A DNA stretch of 64,000 nt from Pegea sp. RAD2-039 (lineage: Eukaryota; Chordata; Thaliacea; Salpida; Salpidae), in contig JAQGEQ010000071.1 in the NCBI GenBank assembly GCA_034620365.1, positions 124,001 through 188,000 of the forward strand. The letters are read 5' to 3'. The stretch's first letter is position 1. The number at the start of each line of letters is the position of its first letter. The notes beneath the pieces are model-generated. The model saw only the letters and a program-made list of their open reading frames with translations. It was not told the origin of the DNA and did not search any database. Of the stretch, positions 12,878-25,691 are shown in pieces. Made by a program: the position numbers and the translations under genes.

Positions 12878-14730
12878 CATTATATTGTTTGTTCTTCAGT
12901 TGTAATCTAATGAAGCAATCAAAAAGCTATTAATTGGTTTAAGTTCAAAACACGCAATCAAAAATTATCTAAAAGCCATGAAAAAACATCACCATGCAAA
13001 TAATGTAAATTAATGTTTCCTTAGATTTGTAACTAACTGCTTAATTCAAAAACGTTTACAAATTAAACAACTTTGAGCTGGAGTTACAAGCAAAACTATA
13101 TTTTCTACAATTTATGTAAATTGTTTTACTTTTAAATTTCCCATGCTTATAATAAATTAATATTATTTTATTAGGTAAAAATAAAACTTAAATTTTGATG
13201 TAAATCAAACTGACGATAACAAGTCTAGATTTACAATTAATTTAACCTTATAACGACCTCTAATAAAACTTTTATGACCAAGTCTTCTTTTGAAAACCAA
13301 AAAAGGCAAGTCGATACTCTGTAGTGTGTACTTTTATCGATACAAAATATACCTAAGGTACTACTTTAAGGTCAAAAATTTGAGCAATTTAGGCTTTTCT
13401 TGAAAAAAACATATTTTTTTAAACTTTATTAATTTAGGTATAATCTAGTTTTAATAATAGCCCAGCTAAAAAGCTTCGATTTTTTAAACGAATAAAATTT
13501 TACTGATTTACAGTTTATAAGTCTTAGTACATATATTACAATTTTCACAAGCTTCAATCTTCTAAGATACTAAATTAGGTGTAAATATAATAAGTAATAA
13601 TAATAAATATTGGATTTCATAATTTTAGGAATTTAATCACTCTTTTCTAAAACGTTTTTCTTCTATATACATTTTATGCCTTATATTTTTCATTTATTTA
13701 ATTCAGACTTTCAAAATAACTGAGGGGCTCAAAATAAGTTTTTAAGTTTAAGACTGAGGAAGTTAGTATAGAGCGATGGCCTATAAATATTCTTTTGGTA
13801 CGTCCACTTTACAAAATAAAATTCTTAAACAGTTGTTAGCTTGCAAAATTAAATAGACTAAAAAAAATCCCTATTTACTCTATTAATAGAATAGATGTGC
13901 CAGTATAATGACAGTGCGACCAACTTAAAGTTGATAGTAAGCTTCAGTATGTAGCATGAATATATATTAGGCATGCTATCAATAATAAATTATTTCCATA
14001 TGCCAAAACATCATTAAGTGGTAAATAGATTTATCATATATTCTTAATTTTTGTCAAGTTGTATGGTTCCAATAATCAAAAGATGCATTTTAAGAGATAT
14101 CGGTACTTTTACCACCATAAGGCGCAAGTCAACGTTGTCATAGAAATTTTTGGTCATGTGAGCAATACTTCCTACTATCATCAATGTTTTTATTTCTTTG
14201 TAGTACTTCAACTAATTTTTTAATTTATTAGAATGCTTTAGTTACTTGTTAATATCGTACTTGTTGTTAATAAATTAGCTGAATGATTTTTGTGTTTTTT
14301 ATTTTAATTAAACTTTTGCCTAACTAAATATAGAGAAACCTTATATTAGAAACCTATGTTATAAAACTAAAGAAATTATTGACTATTAACTCAGCAATTT
14401 AAATCTAATTTTTTGTTGTCTCATAATATTTTATATCTTATGGAATAACAAAATTAATTCAGATATCTTTAAAGTTTGCTTTCATATTTCTAATAATTAC
14501 AGCTCAACTACTAATTAAAATAAGATTTTATACCTAGTTAAGATGTTTTGATTTTGTTAACTTAACTAATAGGCAGCAGAGTTTAGTTTTTATTAATGTC
14601 ATGTATTGTTTTTTTTTAATCCACAAGTTTTGAATAATATCATTTCTTGGTCTTATTCATATGTATTAAACTATTTCAACTGAGTTTTGATTCAGTATTT
14701 CCCCCCAAAATTTAAAATGCACTAAATAAA

Positions 14731-17301
14731 ATGCCTCCAAAGAAAAAAGGGAAAAAAGGAAAAGCTAAAAAGAATGCTGATACAGGGCCTGTTCTAAGAC
14801 CAGAAAGTCCTCCAATTAGTGAATTAAGTAAACAATTTTATCTTATTCAAATTAAGGACCTAGACAACAAGCTAATCAGGTTCATATTTAGTTGATAATG
14901 AATTTTGAATGAGTTAAATAACTCTGACATATATTATCTTAGATTAATTTCTAATCCATAATCATTATTGTAATCTACTTTTCAAATTGGTATCAATTTT
15001 TAATAAATCTTTATTTAGAATAATAACCTACAAAAACCATTTTTAATTTTCTATATCATCTAATTTTGTTTAAAATTTATTTAGATATCAAGAAAAATGT
15101 GATGAGCTTAGAATCAGAGCAAAAGAGCACGAAGAACAATATATTCAAATTCGTAAAGATAAAAAGGAAGTGGTTGATTTTCTTAAAAAGACTTTAGAGC
15201 AGCGACAAGATGAAATCTGTGATCTACAAGATAGATTAACTGCTTTGCAACAAGTAACAATTTTGTGTTAATATTAGTTATAAAAAAATTATTTTGGATT
15301 ATTTAAATATGACTAATCTCCATCAATTCTATATAATTTGTTTTGAATCACTCAAAATGTTAACTATTTATTCAATATCAAGGTGAAAGATCAAGAAAGA
15401 GAAACTTTTGATAAACAGATGACTGAAATGAAACGTGAATTTCAAGAAGTTAGAGATCAGTTGACTTCTGAGAATATGATACTAGGAGGAAAACTATCAT
15501 CACTAGAAGAATTTAGGGTAAAAACTAATTATCCTTATCTTAAAAATAAATCAAAAATATCATTAAATCAAATTAGAAAAAAATATTTATAATCTAATTA
15601 AAGATTTTTTACTGAAGATGATTTATTGTAGATTCAAAAGGAAGAGTTAATGAAGAAATTTGCTGATCTTGAAAAACAATTAAAACAGCAAGAAGCAGAT
15701 CATAAAGATACAATCTACAATTTAGAAAGGAAAGCAGTTGTCGATAAAGACAGGTAGCTGACTTTACTTATATTGTATAATTTTTCTTATATATTATGAT
15801 GTATATTATTCTTTATATATAGATTTTCTTTAAATTTCTTATGCATATTTCATTTTTTTTTACTTTTTAATATTTTAGGAAACTTTCAGGTGATAGAATT
15901 CATAATTGACTAATTTATTGTTTTATGATTTTAGATTAAAAAAAGAAATGATACTTCGTGTAAATGAAGTTGCAGCTGAATTTAGAAAAGTTTCTAACAA
16001 GCAAATGGCAGAAACAACTAAAAGAAATATTCGTGAAAATCTCTCTATGAATGTTCAACTCAATAAGATGTCCGAAAAAACACGAGATTTGATACATGTT
16101 AGCTTTAATTTGTGTTATTTAGAACTTTGTTCTGTTTATTAAACTAAATTTATGAAATTGGTTGCTTAGGAAAATGATTCTCTGAAAGAAACTGAAAAAG
16201 AACTCAAAATCCAAATTAAGCTTCTTGAATCTTGTCAAAATGAAATGGCGAAGAAGAATAACAGCAACTTGAAGGTTTTATTTCAGCCTTGACAACTTTT
16301 GTAGAAATAATTTCAACTTTGTAAATCCAAGGTGCTAGAGATGATAACTTCTAAAGCTAAGGAGCAGGAAATGTTTCTGGAAGAGTTTGAGAACCGTGAT
16401 GAAGATTATGTATTATTAGAAGATGAAGCAAATGAGATCAAAGAAAAATATGAAAAGATTAAAGAAAAACTGAAAATGTGAGTACAAAAGCTCACAAAGA
16501 TCGTTTGAACTAACTTTAATTAAAAGTGCAAACTCTGAAGTTGAAAAATTTGCGATGAAAGTAGATGAAAGTGAAATGAAAGCAAAGATTGCGATTGCTG
16601 CAAAAGATAGGATCGAAGACATACTTGCAGCAACAGCCTATAGTCTTCGAGAGGTATAGTTTTAGAAATTTCGCGGGAAATGAATTCTTTTTTGAGTTTC
16701 TTTAGCAAGTTTGAGTAAAAAAGTTGAAAATGATTGATTTATTATGATTTAAAAGTTAAATTTGTGTGAAGGTAATGAATAATGAATTTGATAAAGAAGA
16801 TGTTTTGGTCAAGCGCAAAAGTATGATAGAACGCCTTCTGTTACTTCTAGACACGTCTATAGTTGTCGGGAAAGGACCAGTACCAGCTGATTTTCTTACA
16901 AAAAGATTACCAGTGAGTTGTTTGTATGAAATGAATTTGATTTACATTTTTATATTCTACCATTGTTAACATTTAACTCTTGGATTGATTTTAAAGCTTT
17001 TCAAGATTAGAAGCATAAAATACTCTTTTTCAAGGAAATTATGCTTCCTATAAATATGAACAAAGCAGTGAATGAATCCAATCAAGCAGAAACAATCTCT
17101 ACTCACTACAAACTTGGAGATTTGGGGCTGATACCGAGACCTGATCTCGACAAAAGCTCTGCTGTAAGATCAAGTCAAGTTGCTCATCTTTCTGCCACCA
17201 CAAGAATTGGTGTTAGAGAACCACCATCAAAGATCAAACACGTTTCCTTAGCTGTTAAGCATCAAGGAGTCTTACCACCAATTTCTTCTGATTCTGTATG
17301 A
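14731..17301 (+). CDS. CFAP157: CFAP157, cilia and flagella associated protein, 10 exons, 507 aa
   Basis: Exons 14731-14879, 15085-15253, 15383-15517, 15632-15753, 15935-16097, 16170-16274, 16332-16477, 16527-16653, 16772-16912 and 17035-17301 join in frame to 507 aa, close to the human protein (about 520). The N-terminus is lysine-rich (MPPKKKGKKGKAKK), followed by nearly continuous coiled coil (about residues 35-400). Blocks that match vertebrate CFAP157 include LTSENMILGGKLSSLEEFR, IYNLERKAVVDKDR and VNEVAAEFRKVSNKQMAETT. The C-terminal tail carries YKLGDLGLIPRP (about 444-455), which is diagnostic for the family. CFAP157 is a basal-body/axoneme protein needed for normal flagellar structure in mouse sperm. 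The first donor (gttcat) and the exon-5 donor (gttagc) are weak but are fixed by phase and homology. Introns are as short as 49 and 57 nt. Confidence 0.93.
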
Positions 17302-20153
17302 TGACAATCCAACAAACTTTTATATCAGTAGACAAATGCTTTTTACTTATCCACATTCGCCCATAGATGATTTATTTTTAATAATAAAGCTGTGATACAT
17401 CTCTAATTAAAACTATGAACTAGTATATATGTTGATATTGAAGTTAAACTAGATTTTTAGAATTTAAGAACTTTTTTATATCCATTTAAAAGCAACTAGG
17501 GTTATTACATTAACTCATCCTAAATTTGAATGATGTCAGCTTTTTATGATTTGCTGCTTATAGTATTTTAGTGTATCTGGTAAGCGTAGTTCGTCCTATT
17601 TAAGTTTACAAATATCATAATAGTGTGACTCAAGCTGCTTCAGTTTCATAAGACTACATACTTTAATAAAACAGGGTTAGATTGAGTGAAAAATCAAAAG
17701 TTACTGTTGACTGATCGGTTATCATACTCAGTACACAGCTAAGTGTAACTTAACTTATCAAATTAGAGAATAGCACATGCTAATATCATGCTACTTTGTT
17801 GCGTATTGCTAAAAGTAGACACTAGACCATCAAATAAAAAATAAATTCTTTTGTGTCTAGTGTCATTACTTTAGTGGTTTAACTAAAAACGATTTTTATT
17901 TTAAATTTGTGCTTGATTCAAGTCATTCTCGTCAATACAATTAGTCAAAGTTAAACCAGTAACAAAGTACCCTATAGATCTGCTTACTATTTTTAACTTT
18001 AATGAGGTCTTTTCCTTAGAAACTAAGAACGCGCTTTGATTTCTCTTAAAATTGTGAGCTTTTACTTTAAACAACCAGGGTCAATGATAAAACTATCTGA
18101 TCATTTTGTGTCATGCATTCACGGGAACTTGGAAACTTATGGAGTTCTATATATTTATTATTTCTTATATCAGTGAAACTTTAAAATTACTCGCTCACAG
18201 GAATCATATTAATTTAAGTAGAGTACTAAATGATATTAAGTTGCTCAATTGTTGAGGAACTTTTACCATAAAGCATAAAATTTGCTTCAAGAAAAGCTCT
18301 TATAGACTTGGTTTTATTAGTGGGAAAAGGTTTTACATACCAAAGCTATAAATCATCTAATCAATGATTTGCTTTGCGAAGGATTCGAAATAGCGGGATT
18401 TTATTATAAATAAAAGCTTTACATATTTGAAACATATCTCTTATACTCTTGGTATTTTATTAAAAATATTCTTTTTACATTTAAAAATATGTTATCTTGA
18501 CATAACTTTTAAAAAAATTATTAGTGCATTTAAATAATTTATTTAAGAAGAAACTGACATTTCATAAATAAATTTGGTTGCTTTTAAAGTCTATATTTGC
18601 ATTTTATTAATAATACTTTTACTTTATCATTCAATACTTCTTTTACAAAAGTAAGAAGTCTGGCCTTTAAAAAGGAACATATAGCTTAATATCACAGTTT
18701 AAAAAAGAATAGAAGCAATCATCTAAATTCTTTTTAGTAAGTGATAAAATATTTTTCCATTCATAAAATTTAGAAGTATTAATGCTATTTGTTAAATAGT
18801 TTCAAGTTTCTGATAGCATTATTGATATTTAGTTCGTTAAAATAATTTACTTTTGCTTTAGGGGATTTTTATTTTGAAAATTCTCTAAAATATCAACTCT
18901 GAAAATAGATTAATTGAGCACATTTGTTACTGAATGAAATTGGGGATCGCAATTTTTGTTTAAAATTCAATTCCAGTTTGATTTTGAAATATTTTATAAG
19001 TTGATATAATAAAAGTTTCTTCATATTTTAGCAATTTCTATCAAAAAATCAAAAACATTTTTATAGAAGTTTGTCATAATTTATAATTGTAAAAAATCCT
19101 TTTTTTTCCAAACAGCTCTTAATATGTTTAGTCAATGAATTAAAAAATATAGTTTATTATGAGAATTTAGTGAATTATTTTTATATTATTGAAATTATTT
19201 TCATGTAGTTTATTTTATTATTCTCTGTATAAGTATGAAGCTGTTTATTTCTTGAATCAGCAAATATACAAAACTAAACATGATGGAATCAATATATTGG
19301 ATCTTGGAATTATTCTTTTTAATTATAAATCTTCAGAGCTTTAAAAACTTAGAAAAAAGTCTTATGTGATATTAATTAAAGTTATATGACTAAATCTAAA
19401 GATTTTTACATTTTTATTTCAAGCTAAAACTTGTTTGGGGGGCTGTACTTCTTTTACTTAAATATTTAATTAATAGCTATATTATATTTATAAAGGTATC
19501 TTAAAGCTTTCTTAACTTCATCACCTAGCGATAATAATTCATGATAATTAAAAAAATGGTGAGATGACAATTAATTTTATTACTTTTTTTCAACAATAGC
19601 AGTTATAAATCCAGAGATTTTAAAATCGTTCAACTTTTTTATTTTAAAAGTTATAATTGTCAACTACAAGACATCATAATTATCAACTTTTTATTCTTTT
19701 ACTTGTATGTAAACTGGTATTTCAATTTGTATATTTAGTTTTAAAGGTTACATTGAGTTATTATGAATTACAATTGTTTTAATTTTGCTTCTTATAATTC
19801 TTTTTTCTAAATTTTTATTTATTGTTGTTGACACTGATTTATTTTATATATTTAGATTCTATTTTTGTGTTTATCATTTTAAAAGCTAGCTATGTTTATA
19901 AATAATGTTATAAAATCCATTATTGCATATTATATTTAATCTAACTAAATATGTGCTTATATTTAAAGCAACAGTTTTATTAACTTTTTGTTTTTAATAC
20001 TTGGGTAGTATTAAGAAATATTTAATTGAATTTAAAAATTCAGTTAGTGAACAATGAAATCCAAAAATCTTATAACAGTTTCCTTGTTTTTAAATTAAAT
20101 AATCTTCTTTTACATTTAACTTATTTTATTCTTTAGATTTTTTCAAGTAAAGA
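17302..20153. other. Intergenic between CFAP157 and TAF5L
   Basis: AT-rich, no ORF or exon supported. It has a perfect 10-bp inverted repeat (17818-17827 with 17855-17864, 27-nt loop). The last bases before the TAF5L start form a pyrimidine-rich acceptor-like site (ttattctttag, ending near 20138). Confidence 0.5.
17383..17388 (+). terminator. Poly(A) signal AATAAA for CFAP157
   Basis: AATAAA 82 nt after the CFAP157 stop codon. Confidence 0.6.
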
Positions 20154-22025
20154 ATGAAACGTAACCGAACAAAAAGTTTAGAAAGTGTATTATTGCAAAG
20201 TTTAAAAAAACAAAATTTCTGTGATAACGATCTCACATTTCGAAATAACTTTGTATTTGAGGAAAATATAACTGAAATGACTCAACGTTTATTCAAACAA
20301 ACTTCTTCTGGCTCTCAAAGTTTAGTAGAATTAATGTCGTTCTCATTATCAGAATATTCAGAAGCATTTGAAGCTTTAAGAGCTTATCTTCAAGCAATTA
20401 ATCCACCATCTACATCTGGTCTTAAGGATTTATGTTTGTTGACATTTGTTCATATCTATCTAGAACTAGTCTGTGCTGGAAGAGTGGAGGAAGCCTTATC
20501 TTTTTTTTCTTCTCATAGTAGCACCAACCTAATAGCTCAAGAGAAGAATTGGTTAGCTTCACTTAAAGACATACAAAGCACAGAGTCATTAAATAAAAAT
20601 TCAGCTTTTTCCAAAATTTTTAATAATTTTTTTGAAATCAAATTAAACAATGCAGAGCAAAGATCAATAACTCTGCTGATTCAAACTCAAAAAAATTCAG
20701 TTTTACCCAAAATTTTGAACTCTAAGCTAAAAATTGTGAGTTCTGAAAAAGATGTTGTGAATGTGGAATCTTCAGCCAAAACCATCGCTAAAAACATGAC
20801 TAAGACAAAAAAAGAAGCAACTCTAACTGAGCGAAAGGAGATTTTTAATGAACCGATGATTCTAATTTCTCCTACAACAGTTTCAGGTTTACCATCAACT
20901 CCAACTAAAAGTGAAATTAACCAACTTTCAAAAATCACTTCTACCTCTATCCGTGAAACTATAAATAATTTAAGAAAAAGTCCTCCTTGCCCTCCGAATG
21001 TTTGTATGTTTCATCTTGGCAATGATAATGAAGGTCTAACACATGGAACTTTATCTAATAAGCATGGTTTGTTATGCACAGGGTTTGAGTCATCTTCAGT
21101 AAAACTATGGAATTTAGAACTCAATTATTGCGATCATGATGATCCTAAATTGGAACAAAAAGTGAAAAAAATCAACTTCCAATCTTCATTTTCAAGTAAT
21201 GAAACTAATAAAGTTGTAAATATTTCACATGTCAACTTTTTTGGTGATGAATTTAATGAACAATACAACAAACGAAATAAAAATATAAAATGTACTCAAC
21301 TAGAAGGTCATTCTGATGTGGTTACAGCTTCTTGCTTTCTTCAAGATGATAGTCACATTCTGACCAGCTCTATGGACTCAACAGTTCGCCTTTGGTCCAC
21401 CAAAGACTACATTAACACAGCATTGTATAAGGGTCACAATTGGCCAGTTAGTTGTGTAGTTACAAGCTCTCCTAACTTCTTCTTTGCCACAGCATCTTTC
21501 GATAAAACTGCAAAACTCTGGTCAATCGATCGGACATACCCTCTGAGGATGTTTGCTGGGCATGAAAAGCCTGTTAATTGTGTTTCATTCCATCCTAATG
21601 CATCTTATTTAGCGTCAGCATGTAGCTCTATTCGCTTATGGGACACCAACTCAAGTAAAAATGTTCGTTTGTTTAATGGGCATTGGGATGATGTTCTTGT
21701 AATAAAATTTTCTAATAATGGAAAATGGTTGGCTAGTGGAGGTGCTGATAGTCTTGTAGTTATTTGGGATATAGGTTCTGGTGTAAAGTTCAAAGAGCTT
21801 AGAGGCCACACTGATCCAGTTTACTCACTGGATTTTAGTTTTGATGACTCAATGCTGATATCTTGTGGAGCTGATGGAATCCTTTTTATCTGGGACTTAA
21901 CTTGTAAATCGCCCCAGGACTCTTCTCATATTGTCATGAATCATAAACTGAGTAGTGGAAAAAATAGACTTTTGATGAGTAAATTTGTATCAAATAATAT
22001 CGTATATTCACTTGAAGCTTCTTGA
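20154..22025 (+). CDS. TAF5L: TAF5L-like WD40 protein (SAGA/TFIID core subunit family), single exon, 623 aa
   Basis: An uninterrupted 623-codon frame. Residues about 60-150 match the TAF5-family N-terminal helical domain (ALRAYLQAIN, then LTFVHIYLELVCAGRVEEAL). A low-complexity, charged linker follows (about 190-275). From about residue 280 to 610 there is a WD40 propeller with clear blades: LEGHSDVVTASCF, YKGHNWPVSCVV, FAGHEKPVNCVSFHPN, FNGHWDDVLVIKF and LRGHTDPVYSLDF, each ending near a W-D or LW pair. The order and spacing are those of TAF5/TAF5L; the block SGVKFKELRGHTD and a length near 600 favour TAF5L, the paralogue used in SAGA, over TFIID TAF5. No introns, unlike its neighbours. The start follows an acceptor-like site by about 15 nt. 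XRCC6 begins 175 nt downstream on the same strand. Confidence 0.85.
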   Translation: MKRNRTKSLESVLLQSLKKQNFCDNDLTFRNNFVFEENITEMTQRLFKQTSSGSQSLVELMSFSLSEYSEAFEALRAYLQAINPPSTSGLKDLCLLTFVHIYLELVCAGRVEEALSFFSSHSSTNLIAQEKNWLASLKDIQSTESLNKNSAFSKIFNNFFEIKLNNAEQRSITLLIQTQKNSVLPKILNSKLKIVSSEKDVVNVESSAKTIAKNMTKTKKEATLTERKEIFNEPMILISPTTVSGLPSTPTKSEINQLSKITSTSIRETINNLRKSPPCPPNVCMFHLGNDNEGLTHGTLSNKHGLLCTGFESSSVKLWNLELNYCDHDDPKLEQKVKKINFQSSFSSNETNKVVNISHVNFFGDEFNEQYNKRNKNIKCTQLEGHSDVVTASCFLQDDSHILTSSMDSTVRLWSTKDYINTALYKGHNWPVSCVVTSSPNFFFATASFDKTAKLWSIDRTYPLRMFAGHEKPVNCVSFHPNASYLASACSSIRLWDTNSSKNVRLFNGHWDDVLVIKFSNNGKWLASGGADSLVVIWDIGSGVKFKELRGHTDPVYSLDFSFDDSMLISCGADGILFIWDLTCKSPQDSSHIVMNHKLSSGKNRLLMSKFVSNNIVYSLEAS

Positions 22026-22200
22026 TTTATGAAGCTTCCATTTTTTCATACTTCTGTTAGTGGTGTGAAGTTTTTTCTTTAATAATTTTTACCCAGAGTT
22101 ACTGTATGCAAGTAAACTTTTGAAACAAACTTGTAAGATATTTTGTATTTTTTCTTTTTATAGATTCTTACGTTCTATTGTAAGTTTTAATTCATTCAAA
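22026..22200 (+). other. TAF5L-XRCC6 intercistronic gap
   Basis: 175 nt between the TAF5L stop and the Ku70 ATG. It has no AATAAA. It has a long pyrimidine tract ending in an acceptor-like site (ttttttctttttatag, near 22164), followed by 37 nt before the ATG. This is the layout expected of an operon with a trans-splice acceptor, or of a very short 5' UTR intron. No promoter motif is evident. Confidence 0.45.
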
Positions 22201-25200
22201 ATGTCATCTGATGTTTATAGCAATGTTCTAAGTCAAAATCTTGCTGATGAAGAGTTTAAGAATGGAAAAAATAGTTTGGTATTTGCTATTGATTGCTCAG
22301 AAGGTAGGTAAAGTTCATACCTTTAATTCACTGAAGTCTCATTTGTTTGATATATTCTTAAATTTTATTTAAAAGATTTTAATTACAATAATTATAACTC
22401 TTCTTTAAAAGATTACTTTGTTTCTGTTTTCAGTTGAACTTCATTTCAAAATACATCTTAAGATAAATACTAATTGATATTATTTAGTTTAATTCTTTAT
22501 GTTGAATATATATATTATATTAGGAAAATGAATAAACTTTTTATCATAAAATTAATTAATTTGTAAGAAAGTTGGTTTAATAAATTCTTTTAAATGTATC
22601 ACCAAAATAAACTTCTTTTGTTTTAAATAATTAAAGTTTTATATATTATTAATTTCAGAAATGTTTTTACCTGTCAAGAAAAATCAAACACATTTTAATC
22701 ACATTCTCAATTCAGTTTATGAAATATATCTAAATAAAATTATAGCAGTTGATAATGACTTGAAGGTAATTTTGAATTTGTTCCATTTCAAATTTTATTT
22801 ATATTTATTATAGGCAGTTATTTTATTTGGAACTGAAATAAGTGAAAATTCCAAATCATTTCAAGGTATCAATTCCTTTTTAAAGCTTTCACAAGCTTCT
22901 ATTGATAGCATAAAAAAGCTTAAGAAGCTAAAAGATATTTCTTGTGAAAGTTTTCAAGAAGAATTTGGTATAGATTCAGGTATCTGTTGATAATTTTTAT
23001 CTTTTAATCCATCATTAAATATTTAAAATTTTTTTTTTGAAGATTTTGAGCTTAGCGATGTTTTAGAAGAGTGTTTGAATATGTTTCAAGAAGCTCAGCA
23101 TAAAATTGATAAAAAAACTGTGATACTATTCACTTGGAAGAATGATCCTTGTCCAGGTATTTAGCCTGAAATGATTTAAGATAAGATTTTGAAAAAATTA
23201 TAGTCTTAAGAAGTTTATGAAAATTTATCTTTTAAGTGTCACAAATTACATTCTTTGTTTAAAAGCATTTTTTTACAACTAAATAACGTTTGATTTAAAT
23301 TTCTGAAATTGTAATCAACATTTTTAGATGATGTAATATCAGTCACAAGAGCTAAATCAAAATCAAAAGATCTATCTGATAATAACATTAATTTTCATGT
23401 TTCATCACCAAACCCTGACTTTACAATCGAAGAATTCTACAAGGTTTTCTCAATAGATATTTTTCTCACTATAGAAGTTCGAATAAAGTTTTATTTCAGT
23501 AAATATAAACAATTACTTCATCATTAGACAACAGTTTTATACTTCACAGGAAATCATTTCTGATTCTTCTTCTTACAACGTCTTATCGAAATCAATTAAT
23601 CACTCTTTCCACTTGTACAATTCAATAAATAACATCTACACAAAAATGGAAAGTCAGTTTAGGTAAGTGAAGCCAATAACATTTCCTCTTCTAAACTAAT
23701 TAATTTTTATCCAGTAATTTTTTGAGAACATCACTTTTGTGTTTAATCTAGCTTGAGCTGAATTTATTTTATTTGTTATTATAATTTCTTCTATTTTTTG
23801 ATCCATGTATTTTTTTTATTTTTTATCTACATTTTATTTAGATTTTTTTATCATATTCTGTAGATTTCCTTTGATTTTGGGAACTTTTGAAATTTTTGTT
23901 GGAGCTTATAAAAGGACACGCCACATTGAAAAACAATTTGTTAAAGTTGATGAAAAAACTCACAAAATAATCGAGAAAAAAATGCATTTAATAGACAGTG
24001 AAGGAGTTCAACTTTCAAATCATCCAGAAATGAATTATTTTCAAGTATTTTTATCACAATCTCACTAAATCTCAATATTTACTTCAATTGTTTTTAATGA
24101 TAAGATTTGGGGAGGTAAAGAAGTTGTCTTTAAAAATGAAGAAATTAAAGAACTCAGAAACTTTGTTAAAAAAGGTCTTAGAGTATTAGGATTTAAGCCA
24201 CAATCTCAAATCATTAGAAGATTTTATCATATTAAACCTTCTTTGTTCATATATCCAAATGATGATGTCGTGAAAGGTGAGATCAATTTTTTGATTAACT
24301 CTTTCATTTCCTATTTATTGTGAACCAATCCAGGATGTAGGATATTTTTTCAAGCTCTCTTGCAAAAATGTGCTCAAAAAGGAGTTGTGGCGGTTTGCAG
24401 GTGAGATGTCTGTTCATTGTTTTTCTTCTCCCTTAATTTCAATAATTAAATTTTCTCTATTTGATTATTTTTAGTTTCAAACCTTCGGATAATACTCAAC
24501 CAAGTTTAGTTTATTTGTTGCCTCAATTAGAAAAGTCTGATGAAGATCTTGGAACACAAAAAGCACCTCCAGGATTTCATTTAATTTATTTACCATTTGC
24601 CGATGACATTCGGTGAGACCAAATAACAAATTTGTAGTTTTGGAAGACAGCTCTTAATTTAGCTGATTTACAAAAAACTATTTGTCGGTCATCAGGAAAT
24701 TGTAAATTGAAAAAAGTTTATAAAAATTAATAATAGGAAAGATAATTATAAATTTGATTTATAAAATGACAATTTAATAGTTAACAAAAGTTCATCTTTG
24801 TTAAATAAACTTTAAACTCACAAAATCTGTCATCTCAATCAGATATATCAAATTAATAAAACAAAGTTTGTTTTAAGAAGCTTTTGAAATTGTTTGTTCA
24901 GACAAATTGAAATGATTGAAAATGAGACAAGTCCGTCTGAAGAAGAAGTTAAATTAGCAGAAAAAATAGTGGAAAAAATGACCTTTAGCTATAATCCACT
25001 ACATTTTAAAAACCCCAGCCTACAAATCCAACAAAAATATCTGGAGGCGTTGATTTGTAAAGAATCACAATCAATAGATGTCACAGATGATTCAGGTAAA
25101 GTAACATTTCAATTTGAATCTTTAATTCAAATCATTTTTGGTTTAGCTCCTGATTATGATCGAATTAATGAAGAAGTAGGATCCTTATTAGAGTCTTTTG

Positions 25201-25632
25201 AGCAACTTTTACCAGCTTCATCATCTAAACGCTCAAAAAACCATCAAAATTCAAATGATGCTAAGAAAAAAAAAGAGTTTTTAGAGGTTTATAATCGAAA
25301 AAAATTGCTAAATTTCTGTTTTCAATATTTTCTCTTCTTTTGTTTACTTTACAATTATTAGTTTTTAAGTTAAAATAAATTAAATTATCCAAAAATCTCG
25401 TTTACTCCAGGTAAAGTGTTTATAATTTCATTTACAGATCGACGTTAATGAATATGTATTAAGCAACAAGTTATCTACTTTGACGGTGGCTGTTTTGAAA
25501 GATATTTGTTTCAAACTTGGTATCAGATGTCCTAGCAGAAAGAATGAAATTATCAGCCGTATACAAGATTATTACCTCAGAAAAATGGAATCACAAGAAG
25601 CAAAAACATCTGAAGATCAAACAAGAAGTTGA
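22201..25632 (+). CDS. XRCC6: Ku70 (XRCC6), DNA end-binding subunit, 13 exons, 601 aa
   Basis: Exons 22201-22303, 22659-22765, 22814-22979, 23043-23156, 23328-23443, 23550-23662, 23864-24044, 24105-24276, 24334-24400, 24475-24612, 24902-25095, 25147-25286 and 25438-25632 join in frame to 601 aa (human 609). Ku70 with Ku80 forms the ring that loads on double-strand ends and starts non-homologous end joining. Seen: the vWA-like N-terminus (NSLVFAIDCSEEMF; KAVILFGTE), the Ku core from about residue 240 (FPLILGTFEIFVGAYKR; PPGFHLIYLPFADDIR), the C-terminal arm, a basic linker with NLS-like SSSKRSK and AKKKK (about 515-530), and a C-terminal SAP domain (LSTLTVAVLKDICFKLGIRC, about 549-568). Intron 25096-25146 is 51 nt, stop-free and a multiple of three. 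Confidence 0.95.
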
Positions 25633-25685
25633 AGATTTTCTAAAAAATTTTTATGTAAACTTTATTTTTGGTTCGTTTTTTCATA

Positions 25686-25691
25686 AATAAA
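25686..25691 (+). terminator. Poly(A) signal AATAAA for XRCC6
   Basis: AATAAA 54 nt after the Ku70 stop codon; the only strong signal downstream of TAF5L and Ku70, so it could serve both. Confidence 0.65.

Larger units (their letters stand above)
9488..14730. other. Intergenic between GNAT and CFAP157
   Basis: AT-rich. It contains the GNAT 3' UTR and poly(A) signal, the palindrome cluster at 10138-10334, a LINE tail at 12842-12877, and a coding-like stretch at 11683-11771 flanked by acceptor- and donor-like sites that I could not assign to a protein. Nothing else was supported. Confidence 0.5.
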
